A DNA stretch of 64,000 bases from Nocardia albiluteola (lineage in GTDB: Bacteria > Actinomycetota > Actinomycetes > Mycobacteriales > Mycobacteriaceae), in assembly GCF_018860155.1 (NCBI RefSeq), contig NZ_JAHKNI010000008.1, positions 310,001 to 374,000 of the forward strand, given 5' to 3'. This document shows positions 45,002 to 53,967 of the stretch, in pieces. The notes under the pieces are model-generated. The model searched no databases. It saw only the letters and a program-made list of their open reading frames with translations, and was not told where the DNA came from. Every line of letters starts with the position of its first letter. Position 1 is the first letter of the stretch. The translations under genes and the position numbers were made by a program.

Positions 45002-45529
45002 CTACCAGGTGCGTTTGCAAGCAGATTCGCTTGACACGGAGCCTGCTCTCGTCGAAAGTCGCAGTGCGTCAACGTCGATGGGTGCAGCTCGCTCTGCTCT
45101 GAGTGTGAGGATGGCCGCGGCGCCGTTTAATCCCCATCTGGCGCTACTGATTTCGAGGCGGTCGCCGATGGTATGGCGGGTTGCTCCCTCGATGACTCCG
45201 GTGGCGATCGGCCAGCCTTGGTTCAGGGCTTTCTCGTAGTGAAGGCAGTCCGCGTGCCCGCGCAGGTAGCCGACGACAGCCGCAGTTCCTTTCCGCTTAT
45301 CGGTGGTCAGATCGGTGGTCGCGGCCCATGTTTCGATGGCGTCGGCGACTTGGCGAGCACGACCCAGGTCCTGGCGTGGGTGGGATCGCGGGCTTGGGCG
45401 TGGTCGGACGCGGTGGCCTGTTCGGGGGTGCGGGCCAGTGATCCGGTCAGCCACTTGCCGACCGCGTGCGGTCCGGGTCTCGAGGCGCGGTCGCCGCTGC
45501 GTGCCCGGGCCCAATACCGTGGCCAGCAT
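45002..45529 (-). mobile_element. ISKra4-type transposase remnant (C-terminal part)
   Basis: The clear similarity is in VVGYLRGHADCLHYEKALNQGWPIATGVIEGATRHTIGDRLEISSARWGLNGAAAILTLRA in outline, which has the C-terminal motif (ATGVIEG...RW...GAAAIL.LRA) of ISKra4-family transposases. Upstream sequence (45250-45590) breaks into frames, and the N-terminal half is missing. No terminal repeats are evident. It lies at the right side of the proposed island. Confidence 0.75.
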
Positions 45530-45700
45530 GCGGGTATGGCCGCGTTCGAGACGGTGACGACCCGCCGGATACTCACCGGCGCGTAACCCTGTCCCACCCG
45601 ACTCGTTCTATCGCTTTCAGTCATGCTGCTGGTGATGATCAGCCCCCGAAGCACCCGGATGAACACCCGCAGCCTCGCTGTGGGACGGAGGTTGGTGTCA

Positions 45701-45758
45701 GAGTCCCCTCCGGACACCAGAAGAGACGGAAGCCGTTGCACTGCAACGGCTTCCGTCG
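45701..45758 (+). repeat. Right direct repeat (degraded tRNA-Leu 3' end plus hairpin)
   Basis: GAGTCCCCTCCGGACACC matches the T-arm/acceptor end of tRNA-Leu(GAG) with one base missing. It is followed by a 15-bp hairpin (45725-45739 with 45743-45757) whose core GGAAGCCGTTGC/GCAACGGCTTCC is the same as that after the tRNA with few changes. The tRNA body is absent. This is what an attR or a tRNA remnant looks like. Confidence 0.65.
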
Positions 45759-45985
45759 TATTCATAGGCGGTATGCGTGTCGAACCCCCCACAAGAAGCA
45801 CGTCGAGTGGTCGAGCAGTCCTGCATTCATTCAGCGGTGCCGAGTACCGCGACTTTTCGATTCGAGAGTCACGTGAATCGCGGGTGCGCAGGGCCGTAGC
45901 GGATGTCCAGCCGACGGCGCGCGGGCCGGTGGTCGCAAGCACGTGAATTCGCGGCGGTGATCGTGGACAACTGGAGAAGGACGAC

Positions 45986-46132
45986 ATGGCCGGCGACGCG
46001 CGCACAATATCCGGCGATGCGCCCACGGTATTGCGGAAACTACTGGCCGAGCCCCGCCTATTGTGTGCACCCAGCGTCTTCGAGAGCCTCGGCGCCCATC
46101 TGGTCCGGCAAGCCGGGCTCTCCATGGTGTAG
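45986..46132 (+). pseudogene. Isocitrate lyase/PEP mutase-family N-terminal fragment
   Basis: An ATG with a perfect GGAGAAGG site opens a 48-codon frame: TVLRKLLAEPRLLCAPSVFESLGAHLVRQAGLSMV, then TAG. LAEPRLLCAPSVFESLGAHLVRQAG is the N-terminal strand-helix of the isocitrate lyase/phosphoenolpyruvate mutase superfamily, which is normally about 250-300 residues. The remainder is not present downstream; 46133-46407 shows no gene. A truncated relic, with its translation start preserved. Confidence 0.6.
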
Positions 46133-46407
46133 GGCGAACTTGCTACACGATCTGTGACCGGTTCTCCCGTGCCCCCGATTCCAGCAGGCCACTCCTCGAC
46201 GCTGACCGAATCATGGCATGTCACGTTTCGGTCGTGTAGCGCCGATCTCCCGATTTGGCACAACTAGGCTCCGGCGACGATCGGTACTGCCGGATCGGTG
46301 AGGTTGTTAAACGCAGGCTGAATAACCCGGATCAGCTGGTGCGGTGAGGCATCGGCCGTTTTCGCTGCGGGCCGGTCGCGCGATCGTCCCGCAGCGGTAC
46401 CCAAATC

Positions 46408-46450
46408 TGTCGATTCTCCTCATCGACAACATGAGCTTCCTTTGCGATGC
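46408..46450. promoter_or_regulatory. Inverted repeat and TTCCTTTGC element before amidohydrolase 1
   Basis: TGTCGAT and ATCGACA (46408-46414, 46422-46428) form a 7-7-7 inverted repeat of LysR-box size. TTCCTTTGCGATGC follows at 46437-46450, exactly 35 bp before the ATG at 46472. The same TTCCTTTGC.ATGC element occurs at the same distance before the second amidohydrolase gene. Confidence 0.6.
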
Positions 46451-46471
46451 TTGTCACCCGACGATGGATGC

Positions 46472-47521
46472 ATGACCGAATCTCTGCATACGGTGGATAT
46501 GCATGCGCACGTGTGGCTGTCGGAAGGTGATCGGCTCGTCGCACATCTGCCGGGCTTCGCCGCGCAGGCCGAACTGGACTTGCGGCGAGCCGGACCCGCG
46601 TCGGCGGCCGTCAGCGCCGACAACATCGCGGCGCGGCGGGATCTGCTCACCGATGCCGCGACGAGATTGCGGCATATGGACCGCACCGGGGTCGATGTCC
46701 AGGTGGTGTCGGTATCGCCGACCCAGTTCCACCCTTGGGCCGAGGCAGGGCCGGCATGGGATCTGGCGCAGGCGATCAACGTCGGGGTGGCGCGCCACTG
46801 TGCCCGCTCACCCGGTCGACTCATCGGGCTCGGCGTGGCGCCCCTCCGGCACCCCGAGGTCGCTGTCGCCGCGCTCGAGGATGCTGTGCACCGCGGGTTG
46901 CGTGGGGTCGAAATATCCTCGCACGCACCATATTCCGGACGACCGATCGAGCTGTCCGAGCCCGCCTTGGAGCCGCTGTGGACCCGGGCCGAGCAACTTG
47001 GGGCACTGATCTTCCTACACCCCTGGGGCTGCACCCTCGACGAGCGCCTCGACCGCTGGTACCTGTCCAATTCGATCGGACAGCCCGTGGAACACGCCGT
47101 CGCCCTGGCACACTTGATCCTGTCCGGGGTTCTGGACCGCCACCCGGACCTGCACGTGCTCGCCGCACACGGCGGCGGCTACCTCCCTGCACAGGCCGCC
47201 CGGCTCGACTTCGCCTGGCACAACCGGCCCGACGCCCGCAGCAGCGCCGAGCCACCGAGCAGCTATCTGCGCCGAATGTGGTTCGACTCGCTGGTTTACA
47301 CCCCGGACGCACTGCGGCATCTGGTCACCGCGGTCGGTCCGGAACGAGTCGTGCTCGGCTCGGATTACCCGTTCGACATGGGCGTCGACAACCCAGGACA
47401 GCGGCTCGACGAAGCCGGTCTGGATGCCGAGCATACCGCGATGATCCGGTGCGGCAACGCGTCCCAGCTCGGTGTGCTGTCCGGTGCCGAATTCTCTCTC
47501 TCAGAATGGAAACCCTCATGA
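46472..47521 (+). CDS. Amidohydrolase_2/ACMSD-family metal-dependent decarboxylase or hydrolase
   Basis: The 349-residue TIM-barrel protein has the metal ligands VDMHAHVW (HxH), FLHPWG (His), LAAHGGGYLP (His) and VLGSDYPFDMG (Asp) of the ACMSD family, which decarboxylates amino-carboxymuconate semialdehyde, resorcylates and similar acids. Its stop overlaps the start of the aldehyde dehydrogenase gene (ATGA). This is the pairing known from aromatic ring-cleavage pathways, where a muconate semialdehyde is decarboxylated and then oxidised. Substrate unknown. ATG 46472 is chosen over 46442 because the shared promoter element ends before it. Confidence 0.9.
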   Translation: MTESLHTVDMHAHVWLSEGDRLVAHLPGFAAQAELDLRRAGPASAAVSADNIAARRDLLTDAATRLRHMDRTGVDVQVVSVSPTQFHPWAEAGPAWDLAQAINVGVARHCARSPGRLIGLGVAPLRHPEVAVAALEDAVHRGLRGVEISSHAPYSGRPIELSEPALEPLWTRAEQLGALIFLHPWGCTLDERLDRWYLSNSIGQPVEHAVALAHLILSGVLDRHPDLHVLAAHGGGYLPAQAARLDFAWHNRPDARSSAEPPSSYLRRMWFDSLVYTPDALRHLVTAVGPERVVLGSDYPFDMGVDNPGQRLDEAGLDAEHTAMIRCGNASQLGVLSGAEFSLSEWKPS

Positions 47522-49014
47522 GCACTGCCGCCGTCAACGCCGACATCCTGCACACCCGCTGGTCGTCCAAGGACGAGGGCGACCGCTTCACCGTGACCGA
47601 TCCGGCCACCGGGGCGCCGCTTGTCGTCGTTCAGGGCGCGGGTGAGAAAGAGGTGGACCGCGCCGTTCGTACCACGCACGCCGCGCAGCCGCGCTGGAAG
47701 GCCCGTACACCACGCGAACGCGGCCGATGGCTGCATGCGATAGCCGACGCCGTCCGCGAGCACGCCGACGAGATCGCCGCGTTGGAGACCAGCGACAACG
47801 GCAAACCGCTGAGTCAATCGCGCCGGTTCGACGTGGAGGCGGCCATCGCGATCTTCGAGCTGTTCGCCGGCCTGTGCGAGGCCATGCCCGGCGGATTGCG
47901 CGATGCGGGAACGACCCTCGACCTGACGCTGCTCGAGCCGTTCGGCGTCGTCGCGGCCATTGTGCCGTTCAACTGGCCGCCCTTGCACACCGCGGGCAAG
48001 CTCGCGCCCGCGCTGGCGGCCGGGAATGCGGTGGTGCTCAAAGCACCGGAGCAGGCGCCGCTGTCGATGCTGAGGGTGATCGAACTCGCCCAGGCCGTCC
48101 TGCCGGACGATGTCGTGCACGTAGTGCCCGGTACCGGGCGCATCGGTGCCACGCTTGCTGGGCACGAGTTGGTCGGCAAGATCTCCTTCACCGGTGCACC
48201 GAGTACCGGCCGGGCCGTATTGCACACCGCCGCAGACCGTCTGACTCCCGCGCTGATGGAACTGGGCGGCAAGAATCCGTTCCTGATCTTCCCGGACGCC
48301 GATCTGGACGCGGCGATCCCGTGGGCAATCGAGGCCGGCTTCTTCAATCAGGGCGAGGCGTGCACCGCGGGCTCGCGAATCCTCGTGCACGCCGACATCC
48401 ACGACGAGGTCGCCGGGCGGCTCGCCGCCGCGGTGCGGAAGCTGCGTGTCGGCCGGGGATCGGACGCCGGTACCCATGTCGGTCCGCTGGTCACTGAGGC
48501 CCAGCGCCGGCGTGTGCTCGACTACATCGGCATCGGCGTCGCCGAGGGCGCGACGATCGCCGCGCAGGCCGACCTGCCCTCCGAACCCGACCTGGCCGGA
48601 GGCTATTTCGTTCGTCCCACCCTGTTCACCGGGGTCACCCGGGAGATGCGCATCGCCACCGAGGAGATATTCGGTCCCGTCATCGCCCTGCTGCCGTTCG
48701 GGGACGAGGCCGAGGCGATCAGCATCGCCAACGACACCGAATTCGGTTTGGTCGCCGGGATTTTCACCGCAGACTCGGCACGGGCGCTCCGCGTGGCCCG
48801 TGCGGTCCGGGCCGGTATCGTCTTCGTCAACAACTACGACCGCGCGTTCACCGGGACACCGTTCGGCGGCGTCGGCTCCAGTGGCTTCGGCCGCGAACAC
48901 GCTCTCGAGACACTGCACGAGTTCGGTTACAGCAAGAGCCTGCGGATGCCCTCCGGCAGTGGCGAATTCACGCACTGGCCGCCGGCTCTCGAGGTCACCT
49001 GGAAAGCAGACTGA
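47518..49014 (+). CDS. Aldehyde dehydrogenase (muconic semialdehyde type possible)
   Basis: The 498-residue ALDH has VAAIVPFNWPPLHTAGKLAPALAAGN, SFTGAPSTGRAV, the catalytic Glu in LMELGGKNPF, the nucleophile Cys in FNQGEACTAGSR and the end PFGGVGSSGFGREH. It is translationally coupled to the ACMSD-like gene, so a semialdehyde product of that enzyme is the likely substrate. Its stop is immediately next to the stop of the convergent LysR gene with no spacer. Confidence 0.93.
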   Translation: MSTAAVNADILHTRWSSKDEGDRFTVTDPATGAPLVVVQGAGEKEVDRAVRTTHAAQPRWKARTPRERGRWLHAIADAVREHADEIAALETSDNGKPLSQSRRFDVEAAIAIFELFAGLCEAMPGGLRDAGTTLDLTLLEPFGVVAAIVPFNWPPLHTAGKLAPALAAGNAVVLKAPEQAPLSMLRVIELAQAVLPDDVVHVVPGTGRIGATLAGHELVGKISFTGAPSTGRAVLHTAADRLTPALMELGGKNPFLIFPDADLDAAIPWAIEAGFFNQGEACTAGSRILVHADIHDEVAGRLAAAVRKLRVGRGSDAGTHVGPLVTEAQRRRVLDYIGIGVAEGATIAAQADLPSEPDLAGGYFVRPTLFTGVTREMRIATEEIFGPVIALLPFGDEAEAISIANDTEFGLVAGIFTADSARALRVARAVRAGIVFVNNYDRAFTGTPFGGVGSSGFGREHALETLHEFGYSKSLRMPSGSGEFTHWPPALEVTWKAD

Positions 49015-49935
49015 TCAATTCAGTTGTGCGGCAACCTCGCCGAGCACGGCGCGAAACCACGCGTGCCCGGCGTCGGTGTCGTGGATCGGATGCCACCAGA
49101 ACGCCTCGACCAGGGGAACAGCGTCGAAAGGCAGCTCGAGGGTCCGGATGCCGAGGGCGGCGGCGACCGACTTGGCAACCCTGTGCTGCATCATCGCGAT
49201 ACCGCCGGTGTTGCGTACCAGATACGGCATCGCCAGGAACGAGTCGGCCGTCGCGCACACCCGCGGCACCACACCCAGCAGTTCCATCTGCCGCCAGGCC
49301 GAGCCGCGTCCCAGCGGATCATCGAAGGTAGACACCCACGGCAGGCGGGATAGGTCGGCCATGGTCAGCTCGGACCCGATCGCAGGATTGTCCGCGCTGG
49401 TAATACAGACCCAGCGATCGCGGTACAGGTCCCGGGTGCGGGGCAGGTCCAGATAGCCGCGCGGCATGAAAACCCCGTCCACCGTCCGGGCGAACTCGGG
49501 TGGCCGGTTCAATGTCTCGGGGGTCACCGGGCGGAACCGCACCGCTGTCCCGGGCGCGCGCTCGGACAGCAGCGCCACCAGCCGCGCGCCCGCGACGCTG
49601 ATCCCGTAATCCGAAGAAACAACGGTGAATACGCGATCCGATCCCGCCGGATCGAACTGTGACCGCGCCGCGAACACCCGCTCAACCGCGGCCACGGCCA
49701 CGCTCACCAACGGCAGCAGCTGCTCGGCGAAGGGGGTGAGCCGATAGTGGTTGCCGACCCGGGTGAGCAATTCGTCACCGAACAGGCGCCGCAACCGCGC
49801 CAGCGCCGCCGACAGCGTCGGCTGGGTGCGTTCGAGCCGGGCGGCCGCGCCGGTCACGGTCCGCTCGACGAGCAATGCGTGCAATGCGTACAGGTGGTTG
49901 TTGTCCAGCCCGCGCAGTTCCTCACCGGCATCCAT
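49015..49935 (-). CDS. LysR-family regulator (NodD/LeuO-like)
   Basis: The 306-residue protein begins with the winged HTH DNNHLYALHALLVERTVTGAAARLERTQPTLSAALARLRRLFGDELLTR and continues with the periplasmic-binding-like effector domain. The Asn-Leu variant start is that of the NodD-like branch. It is divergent from the second amidohydrolase gene and convergent with the aldehyde dehydrogenase gene, so it is the likely regulator of both transcription units. Confidence 0.92.
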   Translation of the reverse strand: MDAGEELRGLDNNHLYALHALLVERTVTGAAARLERTQPTLSAALARLRRLFGDELLTRVGNHYRLTPFAEQLLPLVSVAVAAVERVFAARSQFDPAGSDRVFTVVSSDYGISVAGARLVALLSERAPGTAVRFRPVTPETLNRPPEFARTVDGVFMPRGYLDLPRTRDLYRDRWVCITSADNPAIGSELTMADLSRLPWVSTFDDPLGRGSAWRQMELLGVVPRVCATADSFLAMPYLVRNTGGIAMMQHRVAKSVAAALGIRTLELPFDAVPLVEAFWWHPIHDTDAGHAWFRAVLGEVAAQLN

Positions 49936-49944
49936 AGAACAAAT

Positions 49945-49984
49945 CTATATCGAGTAGCGCTAATATAGGGTTCCTTTGCCATGC
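49945..49984. promoter_or_regulatory. Divergent LysR/amidohydrolase 2 control region
   Basis: CTATAT and ATATAG (49945-49950, 49963-49968) form an inverted repeat 12 bp apart, of the T-N11-A kind. TTCCTTTGCCATGC (49971-49984) begins 35 bp before the ATG at 50006, as in the other amidohydrolase promoter. Confidence 0.6.
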
Positions 49985-50005
49985 CCATCGGGGCAGCGTG
50001 GAGGT

Positions 50006-51037
50006 ATGACCGCTGTCTGGATCGACGTACACGCCCACTACACGCCGCCGATGACCGAGGACCAGCGCGAGGCCGCCTGGCACTCCCAGCGGGAGGCGTG
50101 TTTCCTTGCGCCGCAACCATATTTGTGGACACCCGAGCTGGCTCTGGCCGAGATGGACCGTGCCGGGACCACGATGCAGCTGCTGAGTTATCTGCCCCGC
50201 ACCATCGAAGCGCTGCGGGCCTCCAACGAGTACGGCGCATCCCTGGTACGCCGGCATCCGGATCGGTTCGGCCTGCTGCTGGCGCTGCCCACGGACGATC
50301 TCGACGCCGCCATGGCCGAGGTGACGCGGGCCGAGGAACTCGGCGCCGACGGCTTCGCGGTCACGTGCTGTCGCAACGGGGTATACCTCGGCAATCCGAG
50401 CCTGCGCCCGCTGTGGGCCGAGCTGGACCGCCGCGGCGCGGTCGTCTTCGCCCATCCCGACGCCTACGCCCCCGGAGCCCAGGGCCGCCCTGCGCCGCTG
50501 CTGGAGGTCGGCTTCGAGACGACCCGCACCATCGTCGACATGCTCTACGCCGGAATCTTCCGCGACTACCCGAATGTGCGCCTGATCGTCGCACACTGCG
50601 GTGGGGGCGGTGCACTGCCCGCGATGTCGGGACGGCTCGAACTGCTCGGCGCCGAGTCCTGGGTCCCGAATCCGAACGCGGTGACCCGCACCGAGATTCG
50701 CCAGCAGCTAGCCCGCCTGTATCTCGATACAGCCGCGACCGGCCTGCCCTCGTCGCTGGCTGCGGCCCTGACCATGATTCCACCCAGCCACCTGCTCTAC
50801 GGATCCGATTCCGGGGTTCCGTGCAGTACTCCGGAAACCATCGATATCAACAGGCAGGCCCTGCTGAACTTCCCCGGACTGCCCCCGGAACAGCGAGAAG
50901 ACGTCGGCCGCAACGCATTACAGCTGTTTCCCGGCGCGGCTGCCCGCCTGGGCAAAGCTGGGAAAGCATCGAGGAATACCGCCTCGACCGGTCCGGACTC
51001 CGATACATGCCCCACACCGCCCTGGCCACACCGGTAA
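50006..51037 (+). CDS. Amidohydrolase_2/ACMSD-family protein
   Basis: The 343-residue protein begins at ATG 50006 (GGAGG just before it) with WIDVHAHYTPP (HxH), VFAHPDAY, IVAHCGGGG and LLYGSDSGVPCS, the metal-binding set of the ACMSD/resorcylate decarboxylase family. It differs clearly from the amidohydrolase at 46472, so it is not a recent duplicate. It probably acts in the same catabolic pathway and is divergent from the LysR regulator. The last 30 residues are low-complexity and the true end may be eroded. Confidence 0.88.
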   Translation: MTAVWIDVHAHYTPPMTEDQREAAWHSQREACFLAPQPYLWTPELALAEMDRAGTTMQLLSYLPRTIEALRASNEYGASLVRRHPDRFGLLLALPTDDLDAAMAEVTRAEELGADGFAVTCCRNGVYLGNPSLRPLWAELDRRGAVVFAHPDAYAPGAQGRPAPLLEVGFETTRTIVDMLYAGIFRDYPNVRLIVAHCGGGGALPAMSGRLELLGAESWVPNPNAVTRTEIRQQLARLYLDTAATGLPSSLAAALTMIPPSHLLYGSDSGVPCSTPETIDINRQALLNFPGLPPEQREDVGRNALQLFPGAAARLGKAGKASRNTASTGPDSDTCPTPPWPHR

Positions 51038-51089
51038 CACTCGCCGTCACCTTCGACACCCTCCACCGCCGCTGACGACCCGTCCGCAG

Positions 51090-51356
51090 CGTGCTTGACC
51101 GGCCGCCGATGGCCGGACGCCGCTTTGATGGCGGCCGATCTCTGTGCGGCCCGAATCCTCGGTACGGTAGCCACGCGCCCCCCGCCTGCAGCGAACCGGC
51201 GATCGACTCCTCGCCGGGCATAGGTGGTCAGCACGATCACCGCGGCGGCCAGATGCTCTCGGACGATCCGCCGGGTGGCCGCAACCCCGTCCCCTCGCGC
51301 ATGATCTGCTGATCATCGGCCACGAGTACCCGGATTCCGGTGTGGGCCTCACTCAT
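51090..51356 (-). pseudogene. NarL-type response regulator, decayed
   Basis: The frame from ATG 51356 reads MSEAHTGIRVLVADDQQIMREG and then runs into unrelated sequence and a stop; VIVLTTYARR from the end of the receiver domain resumes at about 51240. The phospho-acceptor region between them and the whole LuxR HTH are lost. Its start overlaps the end of the broken kinase gene, as expected for a former kinase/regulator pair. Confidence 0.72.
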
Positions 51357-52554
51357 CGGGTATCTCCGCGGTTACCCGCCAGTCGCGGCCGTCCCGGCCC
51401 GGTTCGGCGGACAGGGTGCCGCCGGCCAACGCGATCCGTTCGCGCATTCCGGTCAGGCCGTACCCGCCGCCTCTGCCCGGCGTGCGTTCCATCCCGGCGG
51501 GAATCGGGTCGTTGAGCAGCGGATTGCACACCGACAGCCGCACGCGCTCCCGGCCGAAGGTCAGGGCGATGCTCACCGACGTCCCCGGCGCGTGCCTGCC
51601 CGCGTTGGTCAGTGCCTCGCGAGCCGTGCGCAGCAGTGATATCGCCACCGCCGACCGCACGGCCCGTGGCTTACCATCGACTGTGAGGTCCACCGCCATG
51701 TGGTGGTCACGCCGGTATCCCGCGACGAGCCCGCGTATCGCCTCGACCAGCGGAGGGACGTCGTCGCGCAGGGCGGCGACCGCGCCGCGGGCCTCGGTCA
51801 ATCCGTCCTGGGCCAGGCGTTGGGACCGGCGTACGTGGGTCAGGGCAGCGGGCACATCGCCCTTCTCGGTCAGCAGGCCCTCGGCGACGTCGAGTTGCAC
51901 GGTCAGCGCGCCCAGGGAGTGTGCCAGCACGTCGTGCATCTCCCGCGCGATGCGGCCGCGCTCATCCAGCGCGGCCGCGCGCGCCTGCTCCTGCTATGTG
52001 AGCCGGGTCTGCTCGAGCAGCAGCCTGCTCTGGCGGGCCTGTATGCGATTCTGGCGGCGATACAGGCCGACCATCAACATGACCGCCACCAGTGCGCCTT
52101 GGGTGAGTAGGTGCCTGGCAATCCGCCCGAGGGCCAGATCGCCGACCGTCAGCACTGCGAAGGCGACGACAAAGGTAGAGAAGATCAGCCGGGTACTCAT
52201 CGCACGCTGGTTGCCGAATATGGCGATCACCACCCCCATCGTGATGATGGGGGTGGTGACGGGAGCGGCATCGGACCACCAGCCGGTTGGTACGGCGGAG
52301 ATGATCACGCAGGCGACCAGTGCCGGTACCGCGATTCGAGGGAACCGTCCGATGCACAAGGCGAATACCACCCAAGCGCCGTAGGCGACACCGAGGGTGA
52401 TCCACAGCCACCGCGCTACCGGGTGGATATTGTTGGCGTACACCAGGTTCACCGCGAGAAACGCGGTCACGGCGATCCGGGCCACGGGGGTGTTCTCCGG
52501 ATCGCGGAGTCTTACGACTACCTCGGTCCGCGACAACAGGTGTAGCAAACTCAC
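51349..52554 (-). pseudogene. Sensor histidine kinase interrupted by an in-frame amber codon
   Basis: A 402-codon frame is intact except for TAG at 51994-51996. The N-terminal part has five or six hydrophobic helices (such as FLAVNLVYANNIHPVARWLW) and ends QTRLT; directly after the stop it goes on QEQARAAALDERGRIAREMHDVLAHSLGAL (HisKA_3 box) to a HATPase domain (ALTNAGRHAPG, GGYGLTGMRERI). CAG or a similar codon changed to TAG, or a sequencing error, explains this. Without the upstream part the catalytic half would lack its sensor. The regulator gene after it is also broken. Confidence 0.82.
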
Positions 52555-52583
52555 AAGATCACGAAGTGCGGCTGGAGCGTTAG

Positions 52584-53967
52584 CACGACAGTTGTATTTC
52601 GTTGTTTCATAATCGGTTTCGTTGATGTCGGAGGTTGCGGACGTAGGTCTGGTGATGTCGGCGCCACCGGCAGACTGCGAGGGCGTGAGTGAGGGTGCGG
52701 GCTGGGTGCAGCACTATCGCCAGGAGACGGCGGATGTCGGCGACTGTGAGTCGGCCCAGCCCGCGTGGGCTTTTGGGTCGGTGGCGGCGGTGACGGCGAG
52801 GAAGGCGTGGGCGAGCATGGCCAAGGTGATGTGGCGGTACCAGGGGTGCCATTTGCGGACCTGGTAGTGGTCGAGGCCGCATTGGTCCTTGGCGGCTTGG
52901 AAGCATTCTTCGACCGCCCACCTGGCTCCTGCGACGGCCACGACTTGCTCGCGGGTGACGGTATCGGGGTGAAAGCACAGGTAGTAGGCGATATCGGTGG
53001 GGTCGTCGAGGCTTCGGCGGGCCAGCAGAGTGCGCGTGAATCCGGCCGGCAGGTCACCGAAGGACGGCAGGGTGGCCCATGCCCAGTCGTATACGCGTTC
53101 CCCACGCTCCCCGAGTCCGGCCGAAACCCTGTGCCAGGCCTCGGCGGGTGCGCGGCCGACGAGGGTGTCGACGCGGCGGCGGCCGTCCAGATCGTCCACC
53201 GTCTGCCGGACGGGAACTTCGACGACGTAGGACAGTCGGCGGGTTTCGCAGAAGGCCCGGAACCGGCCGACGCGCCCGTAGGCCGCATCGGCGGCGACCC
53301 ATCCGGCGGCCACACCGGCGTCCAGAGTTCGGGCGATCATTGCCTCTGCCAGTCGCGGCTTCGTCAAAACTCCTTGACTGCAACGGTTCTCGGGTATCCC
53401 AGCATCTCGACATCGATCCGGATCACCGATCCACGCTTCGGGGAGATAGAGCTCTCGATCGATCAATGCCCGCCCGGACTTGCCGGCGTAAGCCAGGAAC
53501 ACACCGAGCTGAGAATTTTCCACACGCCCCGCTGTGCCCGAGTATTGCCGCTGGACACCGGCCGATTTCACACCCTTCTTGAGAAATCCCGTCTCGTCCG
53601 GCACCAGGACGCCGTCCGGGCAAGCCAGCGCCTCAGCCACGTACGAACGCAGACGATCACGCAGCTCGTCGGCCTCCCACCGGGCTCGGTTCAATAAATG
53701 CTGCAACCCATCCGGCCCCACCGCGCCCGCAGCATCGGCCAGCTGCCAGGAGTTCTTGCGCTCCACCGGCGCCAGCAGACCGGTCAGATACGCCCGCGCC
53801 CACCGCCGCGGCTCGGACCGGAAGAACACTCCCGCCACCCGCGCGAACAGCTCATCAAACGCCGACCGCCACGCCGAAACATCCTCGTTCACAACATCAT
53901 CCAGCACAGACGGACAAGCTAGCGCAAGATCAACCATCCTGCACCACAACGAAATACAACTGTCGTG
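52584..53967 (-). mobile_element. Complete IS701-family insertion sequence (1384 bp)
   Basis: Perfect 22-bp terminal inverted repeats (52584-52605 and 53946-53967, starting CACGACAGTT) bound one transposase gene, and TTAG is duplicated outside both ends (52580-52583, 53968-53971). The four-base YTAR-type target duplication is that of IS701. Exact ends and an intact transposase indicate a recent insertion. It sits between the methyltransferase and the kinase genes. Confidence 0.95.
52714..53937 (-). CDS. IS701-family transposase
   Basis: The 407-residue DDE transposase starts at ATG 53937, after the terminal repeat. It has the IS701 N-terminal domain (RWARAYLTGLLAPVERKNSWQLA), VLVPDETGFLKKG with the first Asp, WVAADAAYG with the second and the Glu in ARWAVEECFQAAKDQCGLDHYQVR, and the WHPWYRHI end motif. 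No frameshift or stop is seen, so it should be active. Confidence 0.95.
   Translation of the reverse strand: MVDLALACPSVLDDVVNEDVSAWRSAFDELFARVAGVFFRSEPRRWARAYLTGLLAPVERKNSWQLADAAGAVGPDGLQHLLNRARWEADELRDRLRSYVAEALACPDGVLVPDETGFLKKGVKSAGVQRQYSGTAGRVENSQLGVFLAYAGKSGRALIDRELYLPEAWIGDPDRCRDAGIPENRCSQGVLTKPRLAEAMIARTLDAGVAAGWVAADAAYGRVGRFRAFCETRRLSYVVEVPVRQTVDDLDGRRRVDTLVGRAPAEAWHRVSAGLGERGERVYDWAWATLPSFGDLPAGFTRTLLARRSLDDPTDIAYYLCFHPDTVTREQVVAVAGARWAVEECFQAAKDQCGLDHYQVRKWHPWYRHITLAMLAHAFLAVTAATDPKAHAGWADSQSPTSAVSWR

Noticed and set aside
30964..45758. Integrase or conjugation genes for the proposed island
   Set aside because: None found in any frame; only a transposase remnant is present, so the island is called by its flanking repeats alone.
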